From NCBI GenBank assembly GCA_018907035.1, contig JACCIC010000015.1, forward strand, positions 4,160,001 to 4,224,000: a stretch of DNA of 64,000 bases, given 5' to 3'. The DNA comes from Sycobia sp. Sy_11. Lineage: Eukaryota > Arthropoda > Insecta > Hymenoptera > Epichrysomallidae. The notes beneath the pieces are model-generated. The model worked only from the letters and a program-made list of their open reading frames with translations, made no database searches and had not been told where the DNA came from. How positions within the stretch are numbered: the stretch's first letter is position 1; every line of letters begins with the position of its first letter. Positions 47,998 through 61,236 of this stretch are shown one piece after another. The position numbers and the translations under genes are program-made.

Positions 47998-50105
47998 TAT
48001 TAAAAATTTGTAAATGTAAATTAAATTATTCATTTTTAATTTAGTATATTATATGAAAACGTGTCGTATTGTAATTTCTTGAATTAAATTGAGTACGTTA
48101 AATAATATATAATATATTTTCTATTGTTTACTCTGTAAAGGAAGATGATAACTGGCTTTGTAATATAAGATGCGAGTTTAAGATCAGTTATTTGAATTAG
48201 ATACTATATATTTTATTATTAAAAATGTTTATTTTCTCATTACAAAAATAATTTATGATACACTAGCTTTATTTTGCTTTGTTATATTTAATACTTAATA
48301 GACTGGATAATAATAAAGTATAATATCTAGAATTCTTCCTTCATAAGAAGTGTTATAATTAGTAAGATCGTTTACATTATAAAGTTTTCCGTATAAATTT
48401 TAATTAAAGAATGTATTAAAACTAGGATTTTCTTTGCTGTAAAAATGAATGGTTAAATAATTACCAAATAAAGACGAAATAATAAAAAAGCTATTATTAT
48501 TCAGTAGTAGATAAATAGGACAATATTTTTAAAAAATTATACTTTAGAAATTACATTTATTGAGACAACATTATTGTATTCAAAATGGAATTCCTAGATT
48601 ATTATTTCAATTAATTCTGAATTTTGAGAAGTTTAATCACAACCGATAACGATTTCGGACAATTGTATAGCGACAAGAGTGTGATATAATGATCAAGAAA
48701 CAATTTGCTATGTTAACTCCATGGCGCAAAAAGAGAGTAAAATGAACTGTGAGCCGTTCTAAATTCAGTTTAACGCCGCAATTGACTGCACTTACAGAGA
48801 ACCAAATCTTATCACTAGGGGAAAAATGTATACAATTTGACTAAACAATGAAAACCCCAGTTTTTCGTTATTGAAATGAACATTTGTTTTGTTTATTATT
48901 AATAAAATATTTATTTTTTTACTAAATATTTAGTAACTGTTTCTTTTTTATTAAATTTTTCTCGATGCTAAATGCTATATTTTTTATTTTTAAGTATTAT
49001 ACGGTCCCACTTTTTATATTAGTTTCTACTCAATTATCATACATGTACCTAGAAAGCTTAAAAAATTTAAATATTAATATAAATACATTGAAAACTCTTA
49101 TGATTATGTTCAATCGTCAACAGAGCAAGAGTTATCTATTGGGATGTTCAAATGATATGCATGCTCTATACGCTTTATAACTAGCCAAGTAATCAGTCGT
49201 GTATACAGCGAAGATTTTGCATTGCTATCAATTATTTTAATAAATAATTAAAGTTTTAAGGTATTGTAAAACAGCAATGATTATTATATAATGCCTTGTA
49301 TTTATGAAATTCATTTCTTTTCTTAAATATTGATTTTTTGTTTCGTACTAGGACAATTCGTACATCTTTTTTCAACAAATTTCATCAAATTATTTATAGT
49401 AAATAAGAACTTTACATTATAGTAATTTAAATCGACTAGTGAAGTATATTAGTGTAAGATTAATGTATCTAAATAATATTTATTGTATAAGAGTTTCCAA
49501 TCTATTGATAAGAGTATTTAAAATTTTTTTTAATTTTTAGATATTGTTGAGGTAAATAAGTGGAAAATAATATAGAAAGTGGAATCGTATAATGTTCAAA
49601 AATAAAAATAAATATTTAGTAAAAAAGACGTATTTAGCTAAAGTTAAATGGAATAAATGTAAAAATAATTGTTGAAAAAGAGTAAAGTCTTAATTTTTTT
49701 ATTTAATTATATATATTTTTCCTCTAATGGTAAAATTTGTTTCCCCATGATAGTAGGGACCACTCGGCCGTTAGTTTGTAATAGCTGCTTCTTTGCGACG
49801 TGGCTATTGGGAACTCACATCGTTGCTGTGACTTGTCAAACCAGTCTAATTATCTTATAAACAAATACAAAGTAGAATTTTTTCTTCTATTTTTAAAGCA
49901 ATTATAATGATATAACTGGCAAAACCGACATAGCATTTTTTATCGCAGCGAGCTTGCTGCGAGCATCTGCGTTTAGATTGCCGCATGATGACAGCAGCCT
50001 TGCAGTGAAATCGGATCAGTCTTACTGGGCGCACGCATTCAGATTTCTGCATGATTGTAGCAGCTTTACAGCATGCCTGCTGCAATCAAAACTGTTATAT
50101 GGGGA
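47998..50105. other. Intergenic, no gene seen
   Basis: AT-rich, except 49735-50105. There a GC-richer segment bears a diverged direct repeat of about 45 bases (near 49964 and 50029) and starts and ends with CCCCATG/ATGGGG-like inverted ends. It could be a small non-autonomous element; the evidence is weak. Confidence 0.35.
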
Positions 50106-50109
50106 GTAA

Positions 50110-51240
50110 ATATTAATAATAGGTTCGACTATTAATTCGGCGCTGTTACTGAAGAACGCAAGTGTCAAAGGCTAACGACTGTCAGCTCTTTGGCCTGAAG
50201 TTTATTCTTTCGAATGTGATGCCTGCTATGCCATGTCGGTTGTCTAATGGCTGCTTTTTTTTTGTTTTGCAGAAAAAATGATCAATGTAACGGTAAAGAA
50301 ATGAATTGAAAAAACTGCAACTGTAAATTATAAGTTATTGAACATGGTTTAAAAGTTTTCAAGATGGCCGAGAAGATTTGAAAGATGATTCGCGCTTGTG
50401 TCACCCTTCCGAGCCAAAACTGATGTCAGTAAATTAATATCGAAAAAATCGATAACCTTGTTCGATCTAACCGTCAGTTAAATATTTGTACGGTTACTAA
50501 ATCTATAGGAATGGGCAAAGAATGTGTGCTATAAATTTCACAAAAAATTTAAACATGCAAAAAATGTGAGTACAACTGGTGCTTCAAATCTTAAAATTTG
50601 AACAATAAGTAGCTAACGAAAACATTTTTATTGACACTTTGTAATAAGTTTGAGTAATTTTCAATTGCATTCAAAGGGTAATGACATCTAAGAATCTTGT
50701 TTTTTTATCTATGACCCTGAAATTGGAAGAGTCCAATTTCGCCAATAGTCAAAGAAACGAAAATTAACAAATTAAAATTCATAGCAATGATGACTGTTTT
50801 TTTTTTTTTTTGATATTCATGAAATATCATACCTTCAGTGGCTTCCTAAAAATAAAACTGTTAACCAACATTACTATTTTCTTGTTTTTGCTGAACTCCG
50901 TGAAAAAATAAGAAAACACGATGCGATTTGTGAAAGGATATATCACAGCTTGTTCATCAAGACAATGCGCTGGCTCATTCCGCACTATTGTCAAGAAATT
51001 TTTAGCCAAGTATAAAATGCCAATGATAGACTATCCACCTTATTCGTCAAATCTTACACCGTACAACTTCTATCTCTTTCCTATGGTGAAATATGTATTA
51101 AAAAGAAAAATATTTGAGTCTATTCAAGCTAAAAGAAAGTGACAGAAAAAGACTTTTCGAACTAACACTATTTCGAACAATGAAAGATTTGAATGGAGCA
51201 ATGTAGGAATAGAGGAAGGGCATCTATTGAAGTTGATAAT
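50110..51240 (+). mobile_element. Degenerate mariner
   Basis: A plus-strand remnant. SEPKTDVSKLISKKS-like linker DNA lies around 50400-50450. At 50940-51120 there is the end of the catalytic domain (FLAKYKMPMIDYPPYSSN and LTPYNFYLFPMVKYVLKRK), in which the third catalytic Asp position reads Asn. The HTH is scrambled and most of the core is lost. Confidence 0.65.
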
Positions 51241-51250
51241 ATATAAATAA

Positions 51251-51319
<69 letters not shown>
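51251..51319. repeat. (AT)n microsatellite
   Basis: A pure AT run of nearly 70 bases, the longest in the window. It lies directly after the mariner remnant. Confidence 0.95.
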
Positions 51320-51323
<4 letters not shown>

Positions 51324-52839
51324 CAAAATAAAATGTTTTATATCACGAGTCTCGTTTTGTAATAGACACACCTCTTTTCTACATCGTTAGGAAAAATCTT
51401 GAACTTTAAAATCAGAACTTTTAATCTGAAAAATTTTAAAGTGAAAAAGACTGATAAGGGAGAGAGTGAGCATGATCCGTAATTTTGTATCTTACGTTGA
51501 TTGAATTTTCAATATCTTGAAACCTAATAAATATTAAATTTTCCAAAATTTAGCTGATGTCTAGAGAAAAATGTAACAATTCTAGGACTTAAAAAGTTCA
51601 TTTTATAATATAGTCTCGTTTTTACAGGCTTTTAAAATGTCAAATTGCTGATACCAATTGGTCTATCTATTTTTCGGTAAGTCAGCTTCAGAATTTGAGT
51701 TTAAGAGATCAAAGTATGTTTAGAAAACTTTGGTGGATCCGCGAGAATTCACCAAAGACGAAAGTCAAAAGACCACAGGAACTGTCGGACTGCCACTTTT
51801 GAGTTTGCATTTTACAATAAGTTCACAAATTGAAAGACAAAAAATCATGACCAAATTACGATTTTGAGAGTAACTCTCAAGTGGAAAATTATAATATGAG
51901 TTAAGATAAAAGTATTACAAAATCTAACTATTACTGGTTTTACGTAAGATTTTCGAATGATTGTTTGTAATTTTTCAGGTTATTTATATTTGAACACTGT
52001 TACTAGAATTTAATGGATGATACTTGAAATACTCTTGGCGTATTGGTATATGTAAAACATAATTTTAATCGATTGACCGACATTAAATGTTATATTACTG
52101 AGTCAAAAAGTACGTGTTTGATCAAATTGCATTAAGGTATCAAATATAATAAATATTTAAATAAAATATAATAACATTTATGATAAATCAGCCTTATGAT
52201 TAGATAATGATTTTATTATGAATACTTAAAAATTATCGAAGCTAAATTTATTATGTAATCATATTTAATCTTTCTTTTAATTATAATATATTATTTATAT
52301 ATGAGATAGTTGAATTACACTGATCTTTTTATGAAATTTCCTTGTCCATCCTATTAAACTATCAAAGAATTTATAAACATGTCACAGAATCTGTTCTTAA
52401 TGTTCAATAGTAATTAAAAATAATTTTTTAATAGATAAGTTTAAAAAACAGAATCTTCCCTGTTTTTCTGAAAATTGTTGGAAACACTAATAGAAATGGT
52501 ATTATCTAATACATACCTTAGGTACAATGTGCTTCTAAAAGGATTTTTTAAAAAAAAATTTTTAATTATTTTGGTTCACTAATAGATAGATGATATACAT
52601 TGCTCTTCAATTTTCATTCATTTTCAAATATTAGATATTTTTAAAAATAATTGATAATATTATACTCGCATGTACTTTTATTATTATTTCACATAATATG
52701 CTCATTAGAATTATTTTATATAAATCATCATCATTATTAAACAAATACATCTGTTTAAATATATAGTAATTGCAGATAAAAATTATTATCAATACAAAAA
52801 AATCTCTTTTCTATAAATTAATGAATTCAATACCATCTG
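51320..52839. other. Intergenic, no gene seen
   Basis: AT-rich DNA upstream of SPH-C with no recognised element. Confidence 0.4.
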
Positions 52840-52882
52840 TATATAGATATCAGAAAATTTTTATCGAGAAGCAGATCTTATG
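52840..52882 (+). promoter_or_regulatory. SPH-C core promoter
   Basis: TATATAGA at 52840-52847 and CAGATCTTATG at 52872-52882 match the pairs before SPH-A and SPH-B. The ATG follows at 52905. Confidence 0.6.
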
Positions 52883-52904
52883 CGGATTTTCAGATTAATG
52901 TAAA

Positions 52905-55900
52905 ATGAAGAGTTATTATAACTCATTTCTATTTGTTTTTATTGCGTATTTATGTCGGATTTACTATAGTGAGTAAAATTTTTGTTTAAAAATAAAATTC
53001 AAAATACTATTTTTTTATTATTATTGTATTACTAAAATAATTGCTATATTGTCATTACTATTGTTATTACAATAATTTTACGTTTCTGATCGATTTATAA
53101 AATTGTTAAATTATAAAAACACTATACTATAATGAAATTTCTTACCAAAAATTTCATTAAAATTGTTTCACCTCATATTGCTGTATTTGCAACGAATATA
53201 AATCCACTTAAGGTGATTTTGTTATTTTTATTTGAAAGTCTTTCAAAGCCTGAATATTTTTCTCATTATTACCGTATTAAAAAATTTCCGAACTCAATCA
53301 TTTTAGAAATAATACTATTTATAATTGATATTAAAGTCATGGAATTACCCAGTTTAGATTACATTAAATAATAAATTTTTTTTATACTCCAAAAGTTATC
53401 ATTTGAGTAGTGTTATTAATTATACGACATACAAAGACTCTGATTTAATACAGAGATCACACCAATAGATGTTAGTCTTTACTGGTATTTTAAAATATTA
53501 CTTTTGAATAGATAATGTAAAGAAATATAAAGGGGTTATTCTTTTATTACATGTCGAATAGTCTATCCAAGAAAACACATTCATTATATTTACCTTAAAA
53601 TGAAAAGATCATATACTACTGTGTACAAATATGAGTAAGACTTTATCGATAACTTTTGAAATCTTTATTTATTCTTCTAAATCTAATTCACCCCACTCAA
53701 AATCATCCCGCTCCCGGATATAATGCAACTATGCCAACCCTTTTTCCAATTTTCAAAATACTTTTTTATACTCGTATTCGTGGTCTTTTGAGTTTGCTAA
53801 ACAGCCAGAAGTTACACGGCGCTAAAGCAGGCGAGTACAGTGGTTGCGGAACGATGTTGGTTCAATTTTTGGCGAAATATTCACGTAAAATCAATGCAGT
53901 GTTAGCTGGTGCATTATCGTTCTGCAAAAAACCAAGAGTTGTCTTTCAATAAATCTGGCCTTTTGAGACGAATAGCTTCGCGCAAACGACGCATAACACT
54001 CAAATAATATTCTTTGTTAACCGTTTAGCCGGTTGGAAGGAATAAATAATCGAAGAAAACAGTGAGGATAACCTTGATTTTTGAGCGACTTCGGCGTGAT
54101 TTTTTCGGTCTCCGCTCTTCTTTGACACGATATTTGCTCGACTGATCGGTTGTTTCTGGATCGTAAGCGTAGACCCAAGTATCATATCCAGTTATTATGC
54201 GTTCCATCTTGTCCTGATAGTCCGAAAGCATCGTTTTACAAACTTCCATGCGGCGCTGTTTTTCCAAAAAATTGAGCGTTTTTGGCACCAATCGAAATTT
54301 CACTCTTCGCAGCATTCTGAACGTTTCGGCGGCCAATATTTAATTTCGCGCGCAAAATTTAATGCTACTTCTTTGTTGCATAATTTCTAACACTATAAAA
54401 ACGGAAGGGACAACTTTTCTTTGTTCACAAAACACAAGCGTAACTGTATGACAAATGAAAATAATTGCGCGAAATTTGGCACAGATAACTCTGACAGTAC
54501 TACGAAATTCAAAATAAAAACATTTGTCCGAATCAATCAACCCCGGAAGTTTGAATTGAAAAGTTTTACTCATATTTGTGCACAGTAGTAAATGCTGGTC
54601 ATTAAATACTTCAGATTTCAGAAATTGTAAAAATACTATTTCATGAACATACGGAAATTTAAAAACATTAAATATTTTTGAAATATTTTTGAATTATTAA
54701 AAAATATTTTTATGAAAAATATAGCAACTATATTTCTATATAAAAGTCTAGTTAATAATTGTTGTCTTTATAAAAATATTAATAAACTTCTTTAAAACAC
54801 CAAAATGTTAGAACTTGACATACTCGATAATACATAATGATACAACTGCATAAAAGCTGTAGATAGAATATTTGCTCTGTGCGTCCACTTGGAGGGGATA
54901 AAAATCAGAGGGATGCTAATGTTAACATCAATGTGCAGTTTTAGCAAATTGCACTTTGATATAGATATAATGTGTTCCCAAAAGAATCGTCAATCAATTT
55001 CAAAGGGAGCTGCATAAAATTCTTTCTTTATTAATTTTATCGATATGTGAAGGGATATTTTTTTTTATTTAATTTAAATGCCGTTTACTTAATATTCTGA
55101 AAAATTTTTAGAACTAGTTCTTTTACAAATTTTTATATCATTCATAATGATAACTAACAAAATTTTATATAATATTTTATCAATTACTAATTTTATACTT
55201 ATAATTTTGTACCCTGTGCATGTAATTTCAAATTGTAACACATATGCCAGGAAGAACTTTAAATTTCAGAGTATGGTAGTTCACTTTAAGATAAACAAAG
55301 TAATTTTTTATTCGTTCTGAAAATGCCTAGTTTGGTGTCAAGTAAAGTGTATTTGCGGTGAATTTTATTGCACTGCTATATTCAAAAGAATTCGACATCT
55401 GAAATACATAGAATTCTAGTTGAGTCTTATGGTGACTATGCTCTATCGGATGCGACATGCAGAGACTGGCTTCGACGCTTCAAAAATAATCAGTTTGAAC
55501 TCGAGGATAAAGAACGTTCCGGCGCATCGAAAAATTTTCAAGACTAGAAGTTGGAGAAATATCTCGATCAACACAGATGTCAGATGCTCGCAGAATTTCA
55601 AAAAGCATTACAAGCAGATGAGTCAATTGTTTCAAAACTCTTAAAAGTGTTAGGGATGATCCAGAAGCAGAGACATAGGGTGCCGTCCGAATTGAAGACG
55701 AGAGACATCGAACAGGAATCTTGGTACGCGTGGACTACGACAGAAAAGAACAAGATTTTAGCACCGTATCGCGACCGGTGCTTCGAAGCTTCTTCTCTGT
55801 ATTTAATGGGATAAGCCTGATATAACTTACTGCGAGCTGCTCAAGTCATTTTTTATGCTTTAAGTCGAGCTCTGACCGAAAAAGGGCCACTATTTGAGCA

Positions 55901-58900
55901 GAGATATGATAAAGTTAAGATATAGAAAGGCCTCACGTTGTAAAATCAGAGAAAATTTACCTAGAAGGGCTTTACTGTGAATTTATATCCCCCGTACGCC
56001 CTAGTAACCTCATAGTACTGCACAAATATTGAAATTGTTTAAAATGAAAGTAATTGCCTATATTGATTTATAATTGTGTAAAACTTAAATTCTTTGTTTG
56101 GTTTTTTAATTTATTTTCTTATCTTAATATGTAAATAAATGTATACTTATATTTTATTCTTTAATCTAAACCATTTGTGATATAATGTCATATCATCATA
56201 CTCATTTATAAAGACAAAGCGTGTTTTTATTTGTCTACGTTAAATACAAAAACTACCGAACCGATTGCTCTGAAATTCGAAATGTATATTCTATATCATC
56301 TTCGGAAGGACATGGGCTATATTTTTTTTTAAATTAAAAAACAATGATGTCGAAATAGGAAGTTACTTTACCAAAAATATCAAAACTATGATATACATAC
56401 ATACACACAGGCACGCGCGCGCACGCACATATATATATATCGTTTCTACGGAGAAAGATTGTAGTTTCGTGTTCGGGCGAATCATGCGAACACTCAACTC
56501 CCCATAAAATAAAGGCTTTCATTAATTTTAATAATGTTTACTACTAAATTAAAGAAGCGATGAAAATATATGCGTTTCATGATTATTTTAAACAAGGTCA
56601 CACAGTACTTTTTAAAGTTCTGTAAATATGATCTCTCATTAAGAAATATTTATTGAAAATATCGATTCGATCAAAATTCTATTAATTGACATGTTAAATT
56701 TATATAAAATTATTAGTATTGGATAATAGATAATAATATTTTCCCTTACTTAAATTCTAGTAACGGAAGTGGAAGCAATACTTGGTGGCAATGTCGCATA
56801 TCGACCTAACTACAAATATCAAGCAGCAGTTATGGGCAAACGGAATCACAGCCTTGATTTGAAACTAATCTGCAGCGGCGCTGTAGTTTCATCCCACATG
56901 GTACTAACTGCTGCGCACTGTATCATGCTCAATAACCATGATTTAAAGCGTTTCACTTTCTTCCTTCGCTTAGGCTCGGATAATATAACAAGCGAGCAGG
57001 GCCAAATTAGAAGAGTAGATTTTATTTATTTATTCTTCTATAATTTTCAAACTGCTGAAAACAACATTGCGTTACTGCGAGTAAGTCATAAACACTTTTA
57101 ATTTTGTATTGATGTCAATATAATTATGTTAAATTGTGGATGATGCCAAATCCGCCTAATGTTCTTTGATTAACTAACCAATGCAAGCTTATTAATGAAA
57201 TCTTCGGTATTACAAGATGATTAAAATGATTTGGTATTTACAAATTTCTTAGGGAGAAAAAATATTTAGGCTACTTTCATGGTTACCTTAATAATGTTAT
57301 TTCGGATTTGATCTTAGCATAGACCTATCAGGTCAGTTACATTTTCAGTTTATTCTTTAATTAAAACTATATTTCGGCCTGTGAATATGAACATATTCGA
57401 AAATGTTATATTTATCCTTAAATATTATAGATGTATCCTTTACATACATTGAAGCGTAATACCTCAATCTAAGAGCTTTTTTATACAATATTTGGTACTA
57501 TGCATTTTCCAAGCTCGCATCCAAGTGGAACTAGACGTCAGATTCTAGCTCTCGGTTTTGCGATATGCATACTACAAAAATCTAGCTTTTCCAAAGGTTA
57601 TGTTCATTTTTATTAGCGAACCCGTACATTTTTACTCAATTGTCATCTCGAAAAACAAAACTCTTAAAAAATTAGACCTATAAATAAATATTTTAATTTG
57701 TGTTAAATCCCAAACATAGGAAGGTATCCTTTGCAATTGGAGGAATTTAAGGGGGATAATGAAAATTTAAAATATTATTAATATTAATAATTTTTGTAAA
57801 TAAAAAATTCTATTCAGAATTAGAACAAAATATTCCAAATAAAGGCATCTTGGCAAAGTGAATATTCAGTTTCACATATAATTAAAGCCGTTCTTAATTG
57901 TCCTGGAGATAATCTGCATAGATTTCGGTCACGTAATTTCTTGATAAGACTGAGTTTTATATTAGAATCCGGTTCTGGCGGTAAGATTTTATACTCATTT
58001 TTATTAGCTTCATATGTTTACTTTCTGCTTTCTTGCGAAGAAAATATAATATTTTCTAAGGAAGCTATTTTGAATTTCGATTTTTCCTAACAGTATTAAA
58101 CTGCCAAACACTGCCATCTACAGGATATGAAGACTTATAATTTGAAAAAAATTGTACACTCTTCCTTTCTATCCCTCAGCATCTACCACTATTTCATTTG
58201 TAATTTTAGAAAAAGCAAAGTAAATGTAAAGATAATGTTTCTAGATTCTTAGATATTTAGATATAGAATACAACATGCAGGAGAAGCTTAATTGTTTATT
58301 TAACAATATATAAACATTCTGTTTAATGATGATAGAAATAAAATATTGATTCATGCATAAAAAAATATACTGGTCCAAGATTTTCAAATTAATTGATATA
58401 TGGACTGATTGAAATAAAGGGGTGATAAGAAATTTGGAAGAAGCTATGAGAACTGGATATTGCTAAAAACGAATATATATGTGTATATTTGTTTTCAGAA
58501 CAAACCTTTTGAATAATTCTACATATATTATATTTGTCATAAGATTATCCAAAAATAATTTATTTTACAGTCTACGCGACCCTTCAACTTCAGCAGTGAG
58601 GATACGATAAATAAAATCCATATAATACCTACAAAAATAATGGACTATAAGAAAGAAATGACTGTGTCTGGATATGGCACTAATAATATGACGAAAAAGT
58701 CAGATCATTTATTACGATATGCGTATGTTCGAGCTGTTGATGGTACTTTTTGTATGAATGAACGTTACCCATTTGATAGCTCTAGAGATATCTGTGGCGT
58801 AATGAAACTATATGAGAACAACCAACCTAGGGGACTTTGCAAGGTAACAATTTATTTATTAGATGATGCTATTTATATACTTTCACGGAAATGCTCAAAC

Positions 58901-61236
58901 TTAACTCAGTTGATCCAGAAATTCAGAATATTCACCCTTTTCTAATTCAGCTGATTACCTAACATGCACATTGGTAGCAATATTTTTATTGTTCATTCTA
59001 TATTAATATTGTATTTTAAAATTTTAGATCGTTAATTTTTTTTGTGATTTTATCGTACATTAATTATCTATTATTTAAATAGATCTAATATGATATTGTA
59101 ATATTATTTATTTATTAGCTTTCTTAGGCATAGATTGGATAACAATTTTTTTGTAAAGCATGTTCATATCATAGCTTAGTACGAAAAAACATCAATTTTT
59201 ATGTCTTTTTTTCTTATTCGTAAATTCATTTTTTAATTTAATTTTTTATTAAAGATGATATGCAAAGAGCAGTATAAAGCTCAAAACTGTTTTAAAAAAT
59301 CTTTATCTTTATTGTTTTATAACATAGTAGTAAAAATTGACAAAATGTTTTATCATTAAAAAATGCTCAATTTCCTGTAATGGAAATTCTTAAAAAAGTA
59401 TTATAGAAATGTTTATTTTTCTTCGTTTATTGAAATCTTTTCGAGGTTACTTTTTCAGAAATAAAAAGGTCTCATATTTTCGGATACATTTTTCTTCAGT
59501 GATTTCATTAATGACTTACTTGATATAATGCAATATTGAAACATCCGACGTAATTCCTTATAACTCTGTCAGTTTTTTAAGTCAATTACAGCTCTCTTGC
59601 TACTCTTAGGAGAGAAAGTTGTCAATACGTATAGTGCGTATACCGATAGCTGCTGTCTCACCTGCGTTTCGTGTTGTGAACTTGACGCTCCTCACATCGC
59701 CCTTTTCTTGTACTATAGATATTGGTACAATACTACATGTATGTGATTTTCACTTCGAAATCACAATTTTAACACGATTTTCTAGCTTTCATGGCGAAAA
59801 ATAATCTCAAACACTAGTTCGACTTACTTCCATCAATTCGCTCTGGTGTAAATTACCTCGTGAGATAAATAGTCAGCTTCCACAGTCCTGTTCAAATGAA
59901 CTATTCGTATTGTCATATGCAAAATTCGAGTTTCAGCGTAAACTTATGTACTATTTATCCATAGGTTTCACGTTTTGATAACCATCAGTGTTCGTTCGAA
60001 CATAGGTAAACTCGCTTCTGAAGCTTTTTTATAATTAACTCGCTGTGTTTGCAATGGTTTTTTTCACTTCAAATTGTACGTATGTTTTTCTTATTTATTA
60101 TTTCGTAAACTATTGAATCAACCAACTTGAATATTTTCGGATATTTTCCTATATAAAATAATAAAAAATACGATTGCGTACGAATCTATTCTCAGTTTGT
60201 CGATATTCAAGCAGTGGAAGGGGGTGAAGCAATAGAAAGGCGTGAAATTCTTTTCATTTTGTTTATTATTATTATTTTTATCCGTTTTTCATTTCATAGA
60301 AGAGTTAAATTGGAACAATTCAGTTCACAATAATAATTGTAATGACTATGAGTATGGATAAGCTATCAAGACTAATGATGTTCTTATATTATAAGGATTA
60401 GGTCTAATTACAAGCATTGGCAATTTTCCAGTAATTATAGTTACTTTAGAATGTAAATTTTTATTACTAAAGTTTAAGAAATGAAAACAAATGTTTTTCG
60501 TCTTTTACCTACGCATATAAATTATACACTCTAACAATCACACTATGTTCATATATGACTATCATAGACTTTTTATCATATAAACATAATAATCAATCGT
60601 ATTATAAGTTCACGAGAGTACACAAGAGTATACGATTCACGATTGCTCAATTATTTACTTATTGATCTAAAAATCAAAGAATTATATTTTTCAATAGTTC
60701 ATGTTGATCTAGTTCAATTCTTTGTATTTTTATATTAATTAATTATACTGTTATTATATTATGTAAACTAATTTTTATTTTAGCATTGAATACAAATATG
60801 TGGATCAAATTTTATATAAACATCTGAATTTCAATAAAAATAGTGTCAAATATTAAATTAGTTCATTTTTTTAAATTAATATCTAAATCGAATACATAGA
60901 GCGACTATGAGAATCCTTTTCAAAGAACAACTATGAGGAATATGATGTTGGTTTATATTGTTTTATCCCAATTTTCATTACTGTAGTTATCAAAGTCTAT
61001 TAAATAATTAAAAAATATAATGTAATTTGTTACAGAATGACGGCGGTTCTCCGCTCGTTCTTGAGGATTTAATTGTAGGAGTAGCTGGCAGACCGCGCGA
61101 TGATTGCAATGACACCGTTCTTGGTTCCAGATATACCAACATATCGAATTTTAGATCAATCCTCGAAGGTGTGCTAACAGGAAAAATTATAGCTCCATTT
61201 ATACTACAGAACAGACCGCATGTACGCAGACAATAA
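52905..61236 (+). CDS. SPH-C, secreted S1-family serine protease homologue
   Basis: Four exons encode 285 residues: 52905-52968, 56761-57080, 58571-58843 and 61036-61236 (intron phases 1, 0, 0). The signal peptide is about 21 residues (starts MKSYYNSFLF). ILGG starts at residue 28 after EVEA, with no tryptic activation site. The catalytic His is kept (TAAHC, residue 74). The catalytic Asp is Asn123 (ENNIAL) and the serine motif is NDGGSPL (Gly222), so two of the three catalytic residues are gone. The 42/58 and other expected disulfide cysteines are kept. It is expected to be a secreted non-enzymatic S1-fold protein, co-expressed with its neighbours if the shared promoter motif means anything. 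Intron 1 contains two mariner remnants. Confidence 0.85.
53616..54588 (-). mobile_element. Internally deleted mariner in intron 1 of SPH-C
   Basis: Terminal inverted repeats CTACTGTGTACAAATATGAG (left) and the complement of CTACTGTGCACAAATATGAG (right) are flanked by TA dinucleotides (53614-53615, 54589-54590). On the minus strand a frame of about 100 residues holds TGYDTWVYAYDPETTDQSSK and VILTVFFD, the first catalytic region. The N-terminal DNA-binding part is missing. The plus-strand frame at 53656-53952 is the antisense of its 3' half. At 973 bases it is shorter than a complete mariner. Confidence 0.8.
55310..56030 (+). mobile_element. Second mariner remnant in intron 1 of SPH-C
   Basis: Plus strand. 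PSLVSSKVYLR-like start, then VESYGDYALSDATCRDWLRR, the ERSGASKNFQD linker with a stop, DQHRCQMLAEFQKALQADES and GMIQKQRHRVPSELKTRDIE. These are the usual order of landmarks for a mellifera-like mariner. Little of the catalytic domain remains. It is a different lineage from the 53616-54588 element. Confidence 0.75.
56403..56441. repeat. Alternating purine-pyrimidine tract
   Basis: CACACAGG followed by CGCGCGCACGCAC and then (AT)n. The mixed alternating repeat of CA, CG and AT could adopt Z-DNA. It lies about 320 bases before exon 2 of SPH-C. Confidence 0.8.

Noticed and set aside
48965..49180. A 71-codon frame with a hydrophobic N-terminus
   Set aside because: Possible signal peptide but no processing site, paralogue, TATA box or splice evidence; AT-rich DNA easily gives such frames.
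49960..50075. CRISPR-like or satellite repeat
   Set aside because: Only two diverged copies about 65 bases apart in eukaryotic DNA; not an array.
53656..53952. A 98-codon plus-strand frame in intron 1 of SPH-C
   Set aside because: It is the antisense of the 3' half of the minus-strand mariner transposase.
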